This document shows positions 9,026 through 17,873 of a stretch of 64,000 nt of DNA, piece after piece. The stretch is taken from positions 2,542,001 through 2,606,000 of the forward strand of contig NZ_CP048115.1 in the NCBI RefSeq assembly GCF_010093045.1. The letters are read 5' to 3'. The notes under the pieces were generated by a model, which made no database searches, was not told the DNA's origin, and saw only the letters and a program-made list of their open reading frames with translations. How positions within the stretch are numbered: position 1 is the stretch's first letter; every line of letters begins with the position of its first letter. Position numbers and translations under genes: made by a program. The DNA comes from Mucilaginibacter sp. 14171R-50. GTDB taxonomy: Bacteria; Bacteroidota; Bacteroidia; Sphingobacteriales; Sphingobacteriaceae.

Positions 9026-9140
9026 AACTAATTGCCTTTCCACCCCGGGGGAGGGATGCGGCGGATTGTGAGCTGGCACGGAGGGCTTAACAAGGGGGCG
9101 AGACCCTCTCTGCACCCCTTCGGGGAAGAATATCACGGCG
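9026..9140. repeat. Intergenic GC-rich repeat
   Basis: A GC-rich, G/C-run-containing stretch (CCACCCCGGGGGAGGG, then AGACCCTCTCTGCACCCCTTCGGGG) lies between the DUF1493-like and GNAT genes. Related CCTCCC/GGGAGG tracts occur at 32846-32936, 50875-50945 and 63600-63640. They look like the dispersed palindromic intergenic repeats common in this family. No coding potential is seen. Confidence 0.45.
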
Positions 9141-9157
9141 CTTGATCTTTCCGGAAA

Positions 9158-9667
9158 TTACAGTGTCTTTTCCAGTTTATACATTTCTATCGGCTGTTTT
9201 AAAATACCGTTACGCTCGGTGATCTTCAGCGGTATAACCTCGCCGGTTTTGCTGTAGCCACGCCGTTCGTACCAATCCAGCAATTCGGTGCGGGTGGTAA
9301 TAACCGTCATCTCAATGGTGCGGCAATTAATGCTCAGAGCGTAATCTTCGGCAGCTGTTAGCAACTGCCTGCCCAGTCCGTTTGCCTGTAACGCTGGCGA
9401 TACAGTAAGCATGCCCAGGTAAATTTTTTGGCCGCGCTTTTGCAGGTACACACAGCCGGTTATCCGGCTATCTTCGTTAGTATTTTTAAGGATAACCGCG
9501 TCGGGATCGTTTAGCTGTTCCACTACCCCCTCCTGGTCAATCCGTTGTCCGCCAATCAGGTCTGCTTCAGTGGTCCAGCCTTTTTTCGAGCTTTCGCCCC
9601 TGTAGGCAGCGTTTATAAGCGTAGCCAGTTCGGGCGCATCAGCAAGGGTTGCCATTTTAATATACAT
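9158..9667 (-). CDS. GNAT family N-acetyltransferase
   Basis: A 169-residue single-domain acetyltransferase. The acetyl-CoA pyrophosphate loop is ANGLGRQLL (the Q/RxxGxG/A motif), preceded by the strand MLTVSPAL and followed by a hydrophobic motif near LLDWYERRGYSKTGE. Such enzymes transfer acetyl from acetyl-CoA to an amine, but the acceptor cannot be read from sequence. A second ATG 12 bases in (9655) is an equally possible start. The cupin gene lies 45 bp upstream on the same strand, so the two may share a transcript. Confidence 0.85.
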   Translation of the reverse strand: MYIKMATLADAPELATLINAAYRGESSKKGWTTEADLIGGQRIDQEGVVEQLNDPDAVILKNTNEDSRITGCVYLQKRGQKIYLGMLTVSPALQANGLGRQLLTAAEDYALSINCRTIEMTVITTRTELLDWYERRGYSKTGEVIPLKITERNGILKQPIEMYKLEKTL

Positions 9668-9712
9668 GCAGCAAATTTATCAAATTGCTTTTAAACCCAC
9701 GGAGCCGCTAGT

Positions 9713-10048
9713 TTATAGTTTTTGATAATCTTCCCTTACCGGGCTGAATATATCTATCAGTTTGCAATCGGTTATGGCTAAGCCGCTGTGGCGCACGTTG
9801 GGCGGAATAACCGCAAACGTGCCTGCATCAAGTATTTTGGGTTCGTCATTAACAGTTAGTTGAAACTTTCCTTCAATTACAAAGGCGCATTGCTCATGGA
9901 TATGCGCATGGTCGGGCACCGCGTTGCCGGCCTTAACCTCAATAAAGTTAATGGTGTTGGTTGCGGTATGTATCAGCTTTGAGAAATAGCCGGGCGCAAT
10001 CTCTTTAATTTCAATATCGGCGAAACGGCGGATGATAGTATTGTTCAT
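9713..10048 (-). CDS. Small cupin-domain protein
   Basis: A 111-residue single cupin. The metal-binding motif 1 is visible as the pattern PDHAHIHEQCAFVIEGKF, giving two or three histidines and a Glu, and motif 2 as PPNVRHSG. The fold is complete at this length and has no other domain, so it may bind a small ligand or act as an isomerase or dioxygenase; function undetermined. It is divergent from the cbpA-like gene. Confidence 0.8.
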   Translation of the reverse strand: MNNTIIRRFADIEIKEIAPGYFSKLIHTATNTINFIEVKAGNAVPDHAHIHEQCAFVIEGKFQLTVNDEPKILDAGTFAVIPPNVRHSGLAITDCKLIDIFSPVREDYQKL

Positions 10049-10212
10049 AAGTATTGATCTTTAAACGTATATTGCTATGCGGCGTAGGCCAGCGTGCTGC
10101 CGTGCGCATACGGTTTAGCGGGTGTAATTTATGTAAAACAGGCGTAATTAAACAACCCTGTTAAAACTTAAGCCCACGCTCCGTCGTTTAAATAAATACA
10201 TTGTAATAAGCT

Positions 10213-11130
10213 ATGGCATTTATTGATTATTATAAGATACTTGGCGTAAACAAAAACGCATCCGAAAAAGAAATAAAAAGCGCTTATCGTAAAATGGCCC
10301 GCAAATACCACCCGGACGTTAATCCTAACGATGCGGAAGCCGAAAAACAATTTAAGCAGGTGAACGAAGCTAACGAGGTTTTAAGCGACCCCGAAAAACG
10401 CAAAAAATACGATAAGTATGGCGAAAACTGGCAGCACGGCGAAGCTTACGAGCAGCAGGCGAGGCAGCAAAGCCAGCAGCGCAGCTACGGCGGCGGTGGT
10501 GGCGCGCAAGGTTTTGGCGGTTACGATTTTGGCGGCGGTGGCGGAGATTTTTCTGATTTCTTTAATTCGATGTTTGGCGGAGGCCCGCCGGGCAGTGGGA
10601 GCGGGGGCAGGCAATCGGCACGTTACCGGGGGCAGGATATGAACGCGCAGCTGCAGCTAAGCCTGCGGGACATACTGGAATCAAAAAAGCAAACCATAAC
10701 CGTTAACGGTAAAAACATACGCCTTACTATCCCGGCAGGCATAGAGAACGGGCAGACCATAAAAATTGCCGGGCATGGAGGCCCTGGCAGCAATGGGGCA
10801 CCTGCCGGCGATTTGTATATAACCTTTTCCATCCCGGATGACCCGGAATTTAAACGGGTAGGCAATGATCTGTACCGCACGATAAACATCGATCTTTATA
10901 CCGCCGTTTTGGGGGGTGAAATTACAGCCGATACCTTAACAGGCAAGGTAAAACTGAAAGTGCAGCCGGGCACGCAGCCGGGCGCTAAAGTTAAACTAAA
11001 GGGCAAGGGTGTGCCGGTTTATAAAAAGGAAGCGCATTTTGGCGACCTTTACCTTACCTACAATGTACAGCTGCCAACCAGCCTTACCGCTAAACAAAAA
11101 GAGTTATTTGAAGAACTGGCTAAATCATAA
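10213..11130 (+). CDS. cbpA: DnaJ-class co-chaperone, CbpA type
   Basis: A 305-residue J-protein. The J domain (residues 4-70) has the HPD motif at residues 33-35 in KYHPDVNP, which stimulates DnaK ATPase. A Gly-rich linker (about residues 94-135, with Gly and Ser runs) follows, then a DnaJ C-terminal domain with paired beta-sandwich substrate-binding modules. The four CxxCxGxG zinc motifs of full DnaJ are absent, which makes this CbpA-like. The next gene encodes the CbpM-like modulator, as in other bacteria. Confidence 0.9.
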   Translation: MAFIDYYKILGVNKNASEKEIKSAYRKMARKYHPDVNPNDAEAEKQFKQVNEANEVLSDPEKRKKYDKYGENWQHGEAYEQQARQQSQQRSYGGGGGAQGFGGYDFGGGGGDFSDFFNSMFGGGPPGSGSGGRQSARYRGQDMNAQLQLSLRDILESKKQTITVNGKNIRLTIPAGIENGQTIKIAGHGGPGSNGAPAGDLYITFSIPDDPEFKRVGNDLYRTINIDLYTAVLGGEITADTLTGKVKLKVQPGTQPGAKVKLKGKGVPVYKKEAHFGDLYLTYNVQLPTSLTAKQKELFEELAKS

Positions 11131-11134
11131 ACCG

Positions 11135-11428
11135 ATGAGAACCGAGAATTTAATAACCGTGAACGACTTTTGTGTGTACCACAACGTGGAATATACTTTT
11201 GTTGATTACCTGGCCGAGGCCGGGCTGATTAAGGTAACAACCGTTAACAAAACCAACTGCATACCTATTGATGAGATACAAAAGCTGGAGCGCATGGTAC
11301 GGCTGCACAACGAGCTTGAAATAAACGAACCGGGGATTGCAACGATAAATAATTTGCTGCAAAAGCTGGAAGATATGCAGCAGGAAATGAGTATTTTAAG
11401 AAGCAAATTGAAGCTTTACGAAGGGTGA
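11135..11428 (+). CDS. cbpM: CbpM-like chaperone modulator (MerR-type HTH)
   Basis: Start taken as ATG 11135, 4 bp after the cbpA stop; an in-frame upstream reading would overlap cbpA. The 97-residue product begins MRTENLITVNDFC and keeps a MerR-like winged-helix pattern followed by a C-terminal coiled coil (LLQKLEDMQQEMSILRSKLKL). In E. coli CbpM binds the J domain of CbpA and inhibits its action with DnaK. The tight pairing supports the same role here; residues that contact CbpA were not checked. Confidence 0.8.
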   Translation: MRTENLITVNDFCVYHNVEYTFVDYLAEAGLIKVTTVNKTNCIPIDEIQKLERMVRLHNELEINEPGIATINNLLQKLEDMQQEMSILRSKLKLYEG

Positions 11429-11523
11429 TACTGAAAAAAAGTGTGATTTTTTATTAAACCCCTGTACACCGATCGTGTCATAGAGGTAAATGAAACTATA
11501 ATTGTTAATAAAAATTCACTGCC

Positions 11524-11862
11524 ATGAAGATCATTAAAATTTCAATAATTGCGATAGTATTAACCTTTAGCATGCAACTGGCGAAAGCACAGGTTAGCGT
11601 AGGTATAGGAGTAAATATAGGCACCCCGGTACACAGGGTGGTAGTTGAAAGGCCTTATTATTATGACGATTTTGGCCGCGTTGTTTACTACGAGCGCCCG
11701 GTTTATGCAACCCGTTATTACGCACGCCCGGTTTACCGTACAAGATATTACACCCGCCCGGTTTACCGCAATGTAGTTGTATATAACAAACATTATTATC
11801 ACGGTCGCGGCCCGGGTCGTGGTTGGGGTCATGGTCATGGTCATGGCCACGGAAGGCACTAA
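11524..11862 (+). CDS. Secreted Tyr/Arg/His-rich low-complexity protein
   Basis: A 112-residue protein with a signal peptide (MKIIKISIIAIVLTFSMQLAKAQ). The mature part has repeated RPVY/ARPVYRTRYY-type units (residues 53-86) and ends in a Gly-His run (GHGHGHGHGRH). No enzymatic domain is present. The composition resembles other small secreted proteins seen in Bacteroidetes. A role in surface or metal binding is only a guess. It is followed by a hairpin terminator at about 11904. Confidence 0.7.
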   Translation: MKIIKISIIAIVLTFSMQLAKAQVSVGIGVNIGTPVHRVVVERPYYYDDFGRVVYYERPVYATRYYARPVYRTRYYTRPVYRNVVVYNKHYYHGRGPGRGWGHGHGHGHGRH

Positions 11863-11903
11863 TCTTGCAAACCCGAGAACGCACTATCCTGTATAATTAA
11901 AAA

Positions 11904-11927
11904 AACCCGCACTTAGCGGGTTTTTTT
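11904..11927 (+). terminator. Intrinsic terminator after the RY/GH-rich secreted protein
   Basis: A stem ACCCGC/GCGGGT around the 5-base loop ACTTA is followed by seven T. It lies 42 bp after the stop at 11862. Confidence 0.75.
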
Positions 11928-12033
11928 GTTGTATTGTACTTCGCCGGAATTTCGGCGTCGCTCTTGCCATACTTATCGCGGTTTTTCTGTCGCGGATCCA
12001 GAGTTACCGTCATTGGGTTTAAAGGCGATTATT

Positions 12034-12804
12034 TTACTTCTTTAAAAACGCATTGAGCGCTTGCTGCGTAAACTCAGACAGTACCAGTTCGCCACTAATG
12101 GCCGCCCGGTTGGTAAGCAATTGGTCCCAGTCTTCAGTACCCTCCCAAAGTATCTGTTTAAGGCCCTTAAGCGCCTCTGGATGATACGAGGCAAGTTTGC
12201 GTGTCAGTATCCCTAACGCTTCATCCAATTGCTTTATATCGCCGTAAACTTCGTTAAACAAGCCCTTTTGCATGGCCCATTGGGCCGATTGAAAATCGAT
12301 AGCGCGGATAGTGAGCTGCGAAAATGCCGGTAACCCTATTTTGCGTATAACCGCCGGCGATATTACAAATGGCCCGATACCAATGGCAAGTTCGCTTAAT
12401 TTTATAGATGCCGCTTCGGTAGCCAGGCAATAATCGGCGCCGGCAGCAAGGCCCACCCCGCCGCCAACCGCCTTGCCCTGTATGCGCGCGATAATGATCT
12501 TGGGTGATTTCCGGCAGGCATTAATCACATTGGCAAACCCCGAAAAAAAAACCGCGCCCGCTTGTTTATCTTTTATCTGCAGTAGTTCGTCAAAGCTGGC
12601 CCCCGCGCAAAAGGTACGCTCGCCGGCGCTTTGTAATACAATCACTTTAACAGCTGGGTTGGTACCGGCCTCATTAATTTTTTCGGTAAGCGCCTGCAGC
12701 AGGTGAGCGGGCAGCGAGTTTTGCGCAGGGTGATAAAAGCCTATGGTAGCTATGCCATCGGCACTTATGTTAACGGCTACATTTCCATTTGGTGAATCTG
12801 TCAT
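12034..12804 (-). CDS. Enoyl-CoA hydratase/isomerase family (crotonase) protein
   Basis: A 256-residue crotonase-fold protein. The oxyanion-hole motifs are FCAGASFDELL (residues 67-77 region) and GKAVGGGVGLAAGADY. The segment LAIGIGPFVISP is the usual place of the glutamate-bearing helix. Members hydrate or isomerise enoyl-CoA, or act in leucine/isoleucine catabolism; the specific acyl-CoA is unknown. It is a lone gene with no other beta-oxidation gene next to it, so a methylglutaconyl-CoA-hydratase-like role is only one option. Confidence 0.82.
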   Translation of the reverse strand: MTDSPNGNVAVNISADGIATIGFYHPAQNSLPAHLLQALTEKINEAGTNPAVKVIVLQSAGERTFCAGASFDELLQIKDKQAGAVFFSGFANVINACRKSPKIIIARIQGKAVGGGVGLAAGADYCLATEAASIKLSELAIGIGPFVISPAVIRKIGLPAFSQLTIRAIDFQSAQWAMQKGLFNEVYGDIKQLDEALGILTRKLASYHPEALKGLKQILWEGTEDWDQLLTNRAAISGELVLSEFTQQALNAFLKK

Positions 12805-12928
12805 TGCATGTTTAGATAACGGCGTGCCAATATCCGCAAATTTAACTTAATCACAAATTTTACGGATACCTGTATGTAACCCCCGGTTTATATAGGGCGT
12901 CACAAAGCTTAATCAAGCTGCATTAATC

Positions 12929-13525
12929 ATGATGGAAAAGAAAATTTTTACTTTATCGCTGGCTATCGCACCACTGCTTTATACAGCATCGGGCTTTTTT
13001 TGGCTTAGTAATGGCAGGTATAATGTTACCGGCGCTACACTTATTGTTATTGGCAGCGTTTTCTGGGTTTTTGTATTCAATGGTTTTTTTACCGGGCTAA
13101 AAGCACACGCACCATGGTACAGCGCGATAGGGCGGTGTGTGGCAATTTATGGGTGCGCCTGCGGCGGTGTTGCTTTTGGCCTTCAGGATGCCTTTGCTGA
13201 TATGTTTCATATTTCGCACAGTGCCATGCTTAACGGGCTGGCTTTGCACCCGGTATTTGCAAATTTGATCTTTTGGATAGGCGGGCCGCTTTTCCCGTTA
13301 AGTGTATTTGCGATGGGCATTATGCTGGCGCGAACCAAGATGATACCGGTGTGGGCGGGTATAGTTCTTTCGGCGGCGGGTGTATTGTTTCCTGTATCGC
13401 GGATTTTACGGATAGAGGCAATAGCCCACGCCGTTGATTTGTTAATGCTGGTGCCGATGGGTTATGTAGCCTTTCGCGGTGTAAAAAGTACCACTAAACC
13501 AGCGGAAGCTCAAAATAGAAGGTAG
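12929..13525 (+). CDS. Integral membrane protein with about six TM helices
   Basis: A 198-residue hydrophobic protein, starting MMEKKIFTLSLAIAPLLYTASGFFWL. About six TM segments can be drawn, with short loops and few charges. Its end (stop at 13525) overlaps the 3' end of the convergent histidine kinase gene (stop at 13494) by 32 bp. No family is recognised. Confidence 0.6.
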   Translation: MMEKKIFTLSLAIAPLLYTASGFFWLSNGRYNVTGATLIVIGSVFWVFVFNGFFTGLKAHAPWYSAIGRCVAIYGCACGGVAFGLQDAFADMFHISHSAMLNGLALHPVFANLIFWIGGPLFPLSVFAMGIMLARTKMIPVWAGIVLSAAGVLFPVSRILRIEAIAHAVDLLMLVPMGYVAFRGVKSTTKPAEAQNRR

Positions 13526-15143
13526 AACCCTGGCCGGTTTCGCTATCCACACCTATAGTGCCGTTATGATTGCTGATGATCTCCTGCGAAATGTACAGCC
13601 CCATGCCTAATCCGCTGGTCATGTTCTTTCTGTCTTCTACACGGTAAAAGCGCTCAAAAATGCGGGTTTGCTGGTGCTGCGATAGCCCGATACCGTGGTC
13701 GGTAACAGATACGCGTGCTTTATTGTTATTCTTTTTAACCGTTATCAGCACGTTTTTATCGTTTTGCGAATACTTTACCGCGTTGTTGATCAGGTTCATC
13801 AACACCTGTTCAAGGCGTTCATTATTTCCCTTTACAATCGGATCACCCTCTATCTGCTTCTCAAATATGTACGATGAATAAACATGTTCGGCATTTTCAA
13901 CGCATTGGTTTACCAGTTCGGTTATATTAACATCATTCAGGGAATATTCTAACCTGCCGGCCTTTATTTTGCTCACATCAAGCAAATCGTTTATCAGGCT
14001 TTGCAGTTTGTTTATAGATACCCCTGCTTTGTTAATGTATTGCGTAATAATTGGCGGCAGTTGTTCTTTTTTATAGCCGGCAATAAGCTGCAGATAACCT
14101 TTTAAACTGGTTAAAGGGGTTTTCAGTTCGTGGCTGGCAATACCAATAAACTCATCTTTACGGTCCATCTCGCGTTTCTGGTCCTCAATATCGGTTGCCG
14201 TACCAACCCAAAAAATAATTTCACCTTTATCGTTTTTAAGCGGCTGGGCCCGGTTAAGGTGCCAGCGGTAAACGCCATCGTGGCGTTTGTAGCGATTCTC
14301 CACCTCAAACATCTCGCCGGTAGCCAGCGAGTGGGTATATTTTTCGATGGTCATTTTCAGGTCGTCGGGATGTATCAGTTCTTTCCAACCCAAGCCCGCT
14401 GTTGCTTCAAAATCTTTGCCTGTGTAATCGTACCAGCGCTGGTTGTAAGAGTTTACATTGCCATCGGGCAGGTTTGTCCAGGTCATTTGCACAATGTTGT
14501 TGGTGAGCAGCTTAAAGTGCTCACGGCTTATTACCAGGTCGTGGGTACGCTCTTTTACCGTAGCCTCTAAAGTATTGTTCAGCTTTTCGGCGTTTGCGCG
14601 CGATTCTTCCAACTGCTCGTTACGCAGCTGCAGCTGTTTTTCTGTTTCTTTTAGCAGGCTTAGGTCGGTTACGATTATACTTAAAGCCGTACCGCCATCA
14701 AGCTCGATGGTATTGCACGAGAACATGCAATGCATATCCTTACCGCCGCCATCTTTTAATATAATTTCTAACCGGCACTCTTCGTTCCAGCTGCTGTGTA
14801 TCAGTTCTTCCAGCGCAGTTTTAGATTGATCGGGTACGAAGGACGCGAGGGGGGCTCCTATAGCTTTTTCCAGAGGCGTATTAGCCATTACAGCAAAGCG
14901 GGTGTTGCAATACAAAATTATGCCTTCGCTGTTTATGGTGACCGCCCCTTCGCTCATTTTTTCAATAAAAACACGATAGGTTTGGTCGGCAGTTTTTAAC
15001 GTATATAACTGGTGGCCATCAGTATCCTTTACTACCAGGGCATCAACCTGGCCGGTACGTATAGCATTTATGGTTTCCTGCGCTTCTTCCAGTTGAAAGC
15101 GCAGTTCCCGAATTTCTTCTGAATGTTGATCCTGCTGCTCCAT
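13494..15143 (-). CDS. Histidine kinase with two PAS domains, last gene of the kaiCBB operon
   Basis: A 549-residue cytosolic histidine kinase with no TM segments. Two PAS domains (about residues 55-165 and 210-325) are joined by a coiled coil. DHp follows, with His338 in IASHELKTPLTS, then HATPase with N box NLINNAVKYS, DHGIGLS, FERFYR and GLGMGLYI. Its ATG at 15141-15143 is one base after the stop of the upstream kaiB, which argues for a polycistronic message. In cyanobacteria a KaiB-like sensory kinase, SasA, reads KaiC; this kinase has PAS domains instead, so a similar readout role is an inference. Its 3' end overlaps the convergent membrane-protein gene by 32 bp. Confidence 0.92.
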   Translation of the reverse strand: MEQQDQHSEEIRELRFQLEEAQETINAIRTGQVDALVVKDTDGHQLYTLKTADQTYRVFIEKMSEGAVTINSEGIILYCNTRFAVMANTPLEKAIGAPLASFVPDQSKTALEELIHSSWNEECRLEIILKDGGGKDMHCMFSCNTIELDGGTALSIIVTDLSLLKETEKQLQLRNEQLEESRANAEKLNNTLEATVKERTHDLVISREHFKLLTNNIVQMTWTNLPDGNVNSYNQRWYDYTGKDFEATAGLGWKELIHPDDLKMTIEKYTHSLATGEMFEVENRYKRHDGVYRWHLNRAQPLKNDKGEIIFWVGTATDIEDQKREMDRKDEFIGIASHELKTPLTSLKGYLQLIAGYKKEQLPPIITQYINKAGVSINKLQSLINDLLDVSKIKAGRLEYSLNDVNITELVNQCVENAEHVYSSYIFEKQIEGDPIVKGNNERLEQVLMNLINNAVKYSQNDKNVLITVKKNNNKARVSVTDHGIGLSQHQQTRIFERFYRVEDRKNMTSGLGMGLYISQEIISNHNGTIGVDSETGQGSTFYFELPLV

Positions 15144-15144
15144 A

Positions 15145-15465
15145 TTAACTGTTATGTGCTATTCCAAGCCCTCTTAGCACCCTTTGCGTATCGCTCATAT
15201 CGCCTATCATCCGGCGTTCGGGGTAGGGTGCTTTTTTTATCATTAAAGGTACGGCTATCACATCGTCGCCCTCGGCAAGCTGCGGTTGCTGGTGTATATC
15301 AATAATTTCCAGCTGATAGTTGCCGGCCAGGTGTTCTTCGCAGATAGCTTTGATGTTTTCAACCGCGCGGATAGAGTTGGGGGATGCCCCCGTTATAAAC
15401 AAACGTAATATAAAAACCCCGGCGTCTGTATCAGACATGCCTGCAACCTCGTTCTGATCGGCCAT
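15145..15465 (-). CDS. kaiB: KaiB-domain protein, second copy (diverged)
   Basis: A 106-residue KaiB-fold protein with an extra acidic N-terminal ~16 residues. FILRLFITGASPNSIRAV, IDIHQQPQLAEGDDVIAVPLM and RRMIGDMSDTQRVLRGLGI align well with the cyanobacterial KaiB pattern. It departs from canonical KaiB at the cis-proline site (VPLM rather than TPTL) and lacks the acidic tail. It is the third gene of the operon, 17 bp after the first kaiB, with the kinase start 1 bp beyond its stop. Whether it binds KaiC or the kinase is not known. Confidence 0.87.
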   Translation of the reverse strand: MADQNEVAGMSDTDAGVFILRLFITGASPNSIRAVENIKAICEEHLAGNYQLEIIDIHQQPQLAEGDDVIAVPLMIKKAPYPERRMIGDMSDTQRVLRGLGIAHNS

Positions 15466-15482
15466 AACTATGTTTATTACAA

Positions 15483-15773
15483 TTAAGCCGGGCGAATGTT
15501 TAAACCAACTAAAACCTTTTCTTCGTTTGACAGATCGCCTATAATTTTACGGATAGGCTCCGGTACCTTTCTAACCAGGGTGGGGATAGCCAGTATCTGG
15601 TCTCCTTCTGCCAGCTGAGGTTTCTCTAAAAGATCAATTACTTCAATGCGGTACTGGCCTTTCAGATGTTCTTCGCAATATTTTTTAAGGTTGCTTAACG
15701 CGGTAACCGATTTTGGCGTTTTACCCGCTACATACAGCCTAAGCTCCCATTTTTTATCAACGTGTTTTACCAT
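15483..15773 (-). CDS. kaiB: KaiB-domain protein, first copy (canonical-like)
   Basis: A 96-residue protein very close to canonical Kai[52 protein letters not shown] all match the thioredoxin-like KaiB fold. In cyanobacteria KaiB refolds and binds the KaiC CI ring. The C-terminal tail is short. Its ATG (15771-15773) shares a base with the kaiC stop codon (TAATG), a strong sign of translational coupling, so its expression is expected to follow kaiC. Confidence 0.93.
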   Translation of the reverse strand: MVKHVDKKWELRLYVAGKTPKSVTALSNLKKYCEEHLKGQYRIEVIDLLEKPQLAEGDQILAIPTLVRKVPEPIRKIIGDLSNEEKVLVGLNIRPA

Positions 15774-17515
15774 TACTTTTTACGGCTTGTTTTTGATTCG
15801 GCAACCGTTTCGCCTTTTCTCAGCCTCACCACTTCCTCACGGTTTTTGTTTAGTATTTCTTTTTTAAGTTCTTCTTCCAGGTAAACCTTGTTCAACTCCT
15901 CTTCAACAGATTCGAACTCGGTGTGCAGGCTGGCTATTTTTGCTTCAAGTACCTTACGTCTCCGTAGTATCTCCCTGTCTTTACGGCCTATAGCGCTGCT
16001 GTGAAGGGCCTCGCCTGCTCTTTCAAGCAGCATTTGCTGCTCGCGGGCCGACCCGGTTAACACTCCTTCGGGGCCTAAATACACCTCAACAAGTTTTAGC
16101 CCGTTATTGGTAATTATAAATTCTCGCACCTGGTTTGAGTGTTTCATCCCGCGCGATTTCATGACATACAGCCCCCGGTTACGTTCGCCGTTAAATTCAA
16201 TGTCACGTACCAGTATCCAGGCATCAACCAATGATGATACACCTTCATCGGTTTGCTCGTTTACAATGGTGTTTAATGATAGTGCGGTAAACATTACCGA
16301 AATACCCTCCTCCTGTAAAAAGTCTATCATCCGCACCAGCATATTCTTTACCTCGCTTACCGACCCGATATTGATGAAGTTGGTTATCGGGTCGATGATG
16401 ACCACTTTTGGCTGGTATTTTTTAATGCATTTATGCATAGCCACCAGGTGCATTTCAAGCCCGTATAAATTTGGCCTCGAAGCGTTAAAGTGCAGATATC
16501 CATTATCTACATGTTTTTGCAGATCCATGCCGATCGACCTCATGTTCCGGATGATCTGGCTTGGCGATTCTTCCATGGCAAAATACACGCATGCTTCTTT
16601 ACGGCTGCAGGTTTCGTTAGCAAATGATGCAGCTAAGCTTGTTTTCCCGGTGCCTGCCGTGCCCGACACCAGCACGCTGCCCCCGCGGTACAAACCTTTG
16701 CCGCCCAGCATCTCATCCAATGCAGGGATCCCGGTCGACAACCTTTCCGTAGAGACCTTATTGGCCATTTTTAACGATGTAACCGGCAGCACCGAGATGC
16801 CGTCCTCATCAATCAGGAAGGGGTACTCGTTTGTGCCATGCACGGTACCGCGGTATTTTATAACGCGCAGCCGGCGGGTAGATATCTGGTTTACCACGCG
16901 GTTATCAAGCAGGATAACGCAATCAGATACGTATTCTTCCAGCCCCTGCCGCGTTAATGATCCCTCGCCACGCTCGCCGGTAATTATTGCCGTTACACCC
17001 TTTTCTTTCAGCCAGCTGAACAAGCGGCGCAGTTCCATACGCAGCACAGTTTGGTTGTTTAAACCCGAAAATAAATTCTCGAGCGTATCAAGCACCACCC
17101 TTTTTGCGCCGATGCTATCTATGGCATAGCCTAAACGAATAAACAAACCTTCCAGGTCGTATTCGCCTGTTTCCTCTATTTCACTGCGATCAATGTGTAC
17201 GTGGTCTATTTTTATTTTTTTATCGGCCTGCAACTTGTTAAGGTCGAAGCCCAGCGAGGCCACATTCATGGCTAATTCTTCTGATTGTTCCTCAAACGCC
17301 ACAAACACGCCCGGCTCATTGTACATAACAGCCCCGCGAACGATAAACTCTATCGACATCAGCGTTTTGCCTGATCCTGCTTCGCCGCATATTAAAGTTG
17401 GCCTGCCCAAAGGCAACCCTCCCTCGGTAATTTCGTCAAGGCCGGTTATACCTGTTAAGGCCTTGGGTAATGTGCTATATATTATAGGCTCTTTATTTTT
17501 TTTTGACTTACTCAT
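15773..17515 (-). CDS. kaiC: KaiC-family double RecA-domain ATPase
   Basis: A 580-residue protein with two RecA-like domains. CI has Walker A GEAGSGKT (44-51) and the catalytic Glu pair E75-E76. CII has Walker A GTAGTGKT (285-292) and E315-E316. The position of the cyanobacterial S431/T432 phosphosites reads GVSSLVD, so residues are S427-S428 rather than Ser-Thr. After CII comes a coiled coil (about 490-565) ending in a basic tail, in place of the short KaiA-binding tail of cyanobacteria. No KaiA gene is seen. It leads a four-gene operon with two kaiB and a PAS kinase. Expected to form ATP-dependent hexamers; a clock role in this organism is unproven. Confidence 0.93.
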   Translation of the reverse strand: MSKSKKNKEPIIYSTLPKALTGITGLDEITEGGLPLGRPTLICGEAGSGKTLMSIEFIVRGAVMYNEPGVFVAFEEQSEELAMNVASLGFDLNKLQADKKIKIDHVHIDRSEIEETGEYDLEGLFIRLGYAIDSIGAKRVVLDTLENLFSGLNNQTVLRMELRRLFSWLKEKGVTAIITGERGEGSLTRQGLEEYVSDCVILLDNRVVNQISTRRLRVIKYRGTVHGTNEYPFLIDEDGISVLPVTSLKMANKVSTERLSTGIPALDEMLGGKGLYRGGSVLVSGTAGTGKTSLAASFANETCSRKEACVYFAMEESPSQIIRNMRSIGMDLQKHVDNGYLHFNASRPNLYGLEMHLVAMHKCIKKYQPKVVIIDPITNFINIGSVSEVKNMLVRMIDFLQEEGISVMFTALSLNTIVNEQTDEGVSSLVDAWILVRDIEFNGERNRGLYVMKSRGMKHSNQVREFIITNNGLKLVEVYLGPEGVLTGSAREQQMLLERAGEALHSSAIGRKDREILRRRKVLEAKIASLHTEFESVEEELNKVYLEEELKKEILNKNREEVVRLRKGETVAESKTSRKK

Positions 17516-17873
17516 GTAATTCAGTAGTTTTCATAAAAGTATAAATTATACCGTAGCAAGCAACTCATTTGCTTAAAACCAACCTTATTTATTCAAATAA
17601 GTTGTAAAATTTCTATCTCAAAATTATCTGCTTAACTACTTGAATTTATAATTGTTTGAATTATAACATTTTATTTACAGGAAGCTGTTCGAGGATAACC
17701 CTTAAATAAAATCTTTAACAATCATTTAATTTATTTAGAGATAAGGCAAACCATACTTTGGCTTTTGCAGCCGGTTTTATTAACCAAAAAAATTAATGCT
17801 ACATTTACATTCTGCTTACAGCTTAGTTAGCCGGTACTTTTTCTGAATATTTATACGTTTATTTCTGACATAA
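17516..17873. promoter_or_regulatory. Divergent promoter region between kaiC operon and five-PAS kinase
   Basis: A 358-bp AT-rich gap between the divergent kaiC and PAS-kinase genes. No open frame of note lies in it. A promoter for each direction must lie here. I could not fix a consensus Bacteroidetes -33/-7 pair (TTG, TAnnTTTG) with confidence; AT-rich runs and short direct repeats near 17580-17700 are the visible features. Confidence 0.4.

Noticed and set aside
16107..17129. A 340-codon open frame on the plus strand, antisense to kaiC
   Set aside because: It lies wholly inside kaiC, is Ser/Thr-rich in the way of frames antisense to a coding gene, and has no recognisable motif.
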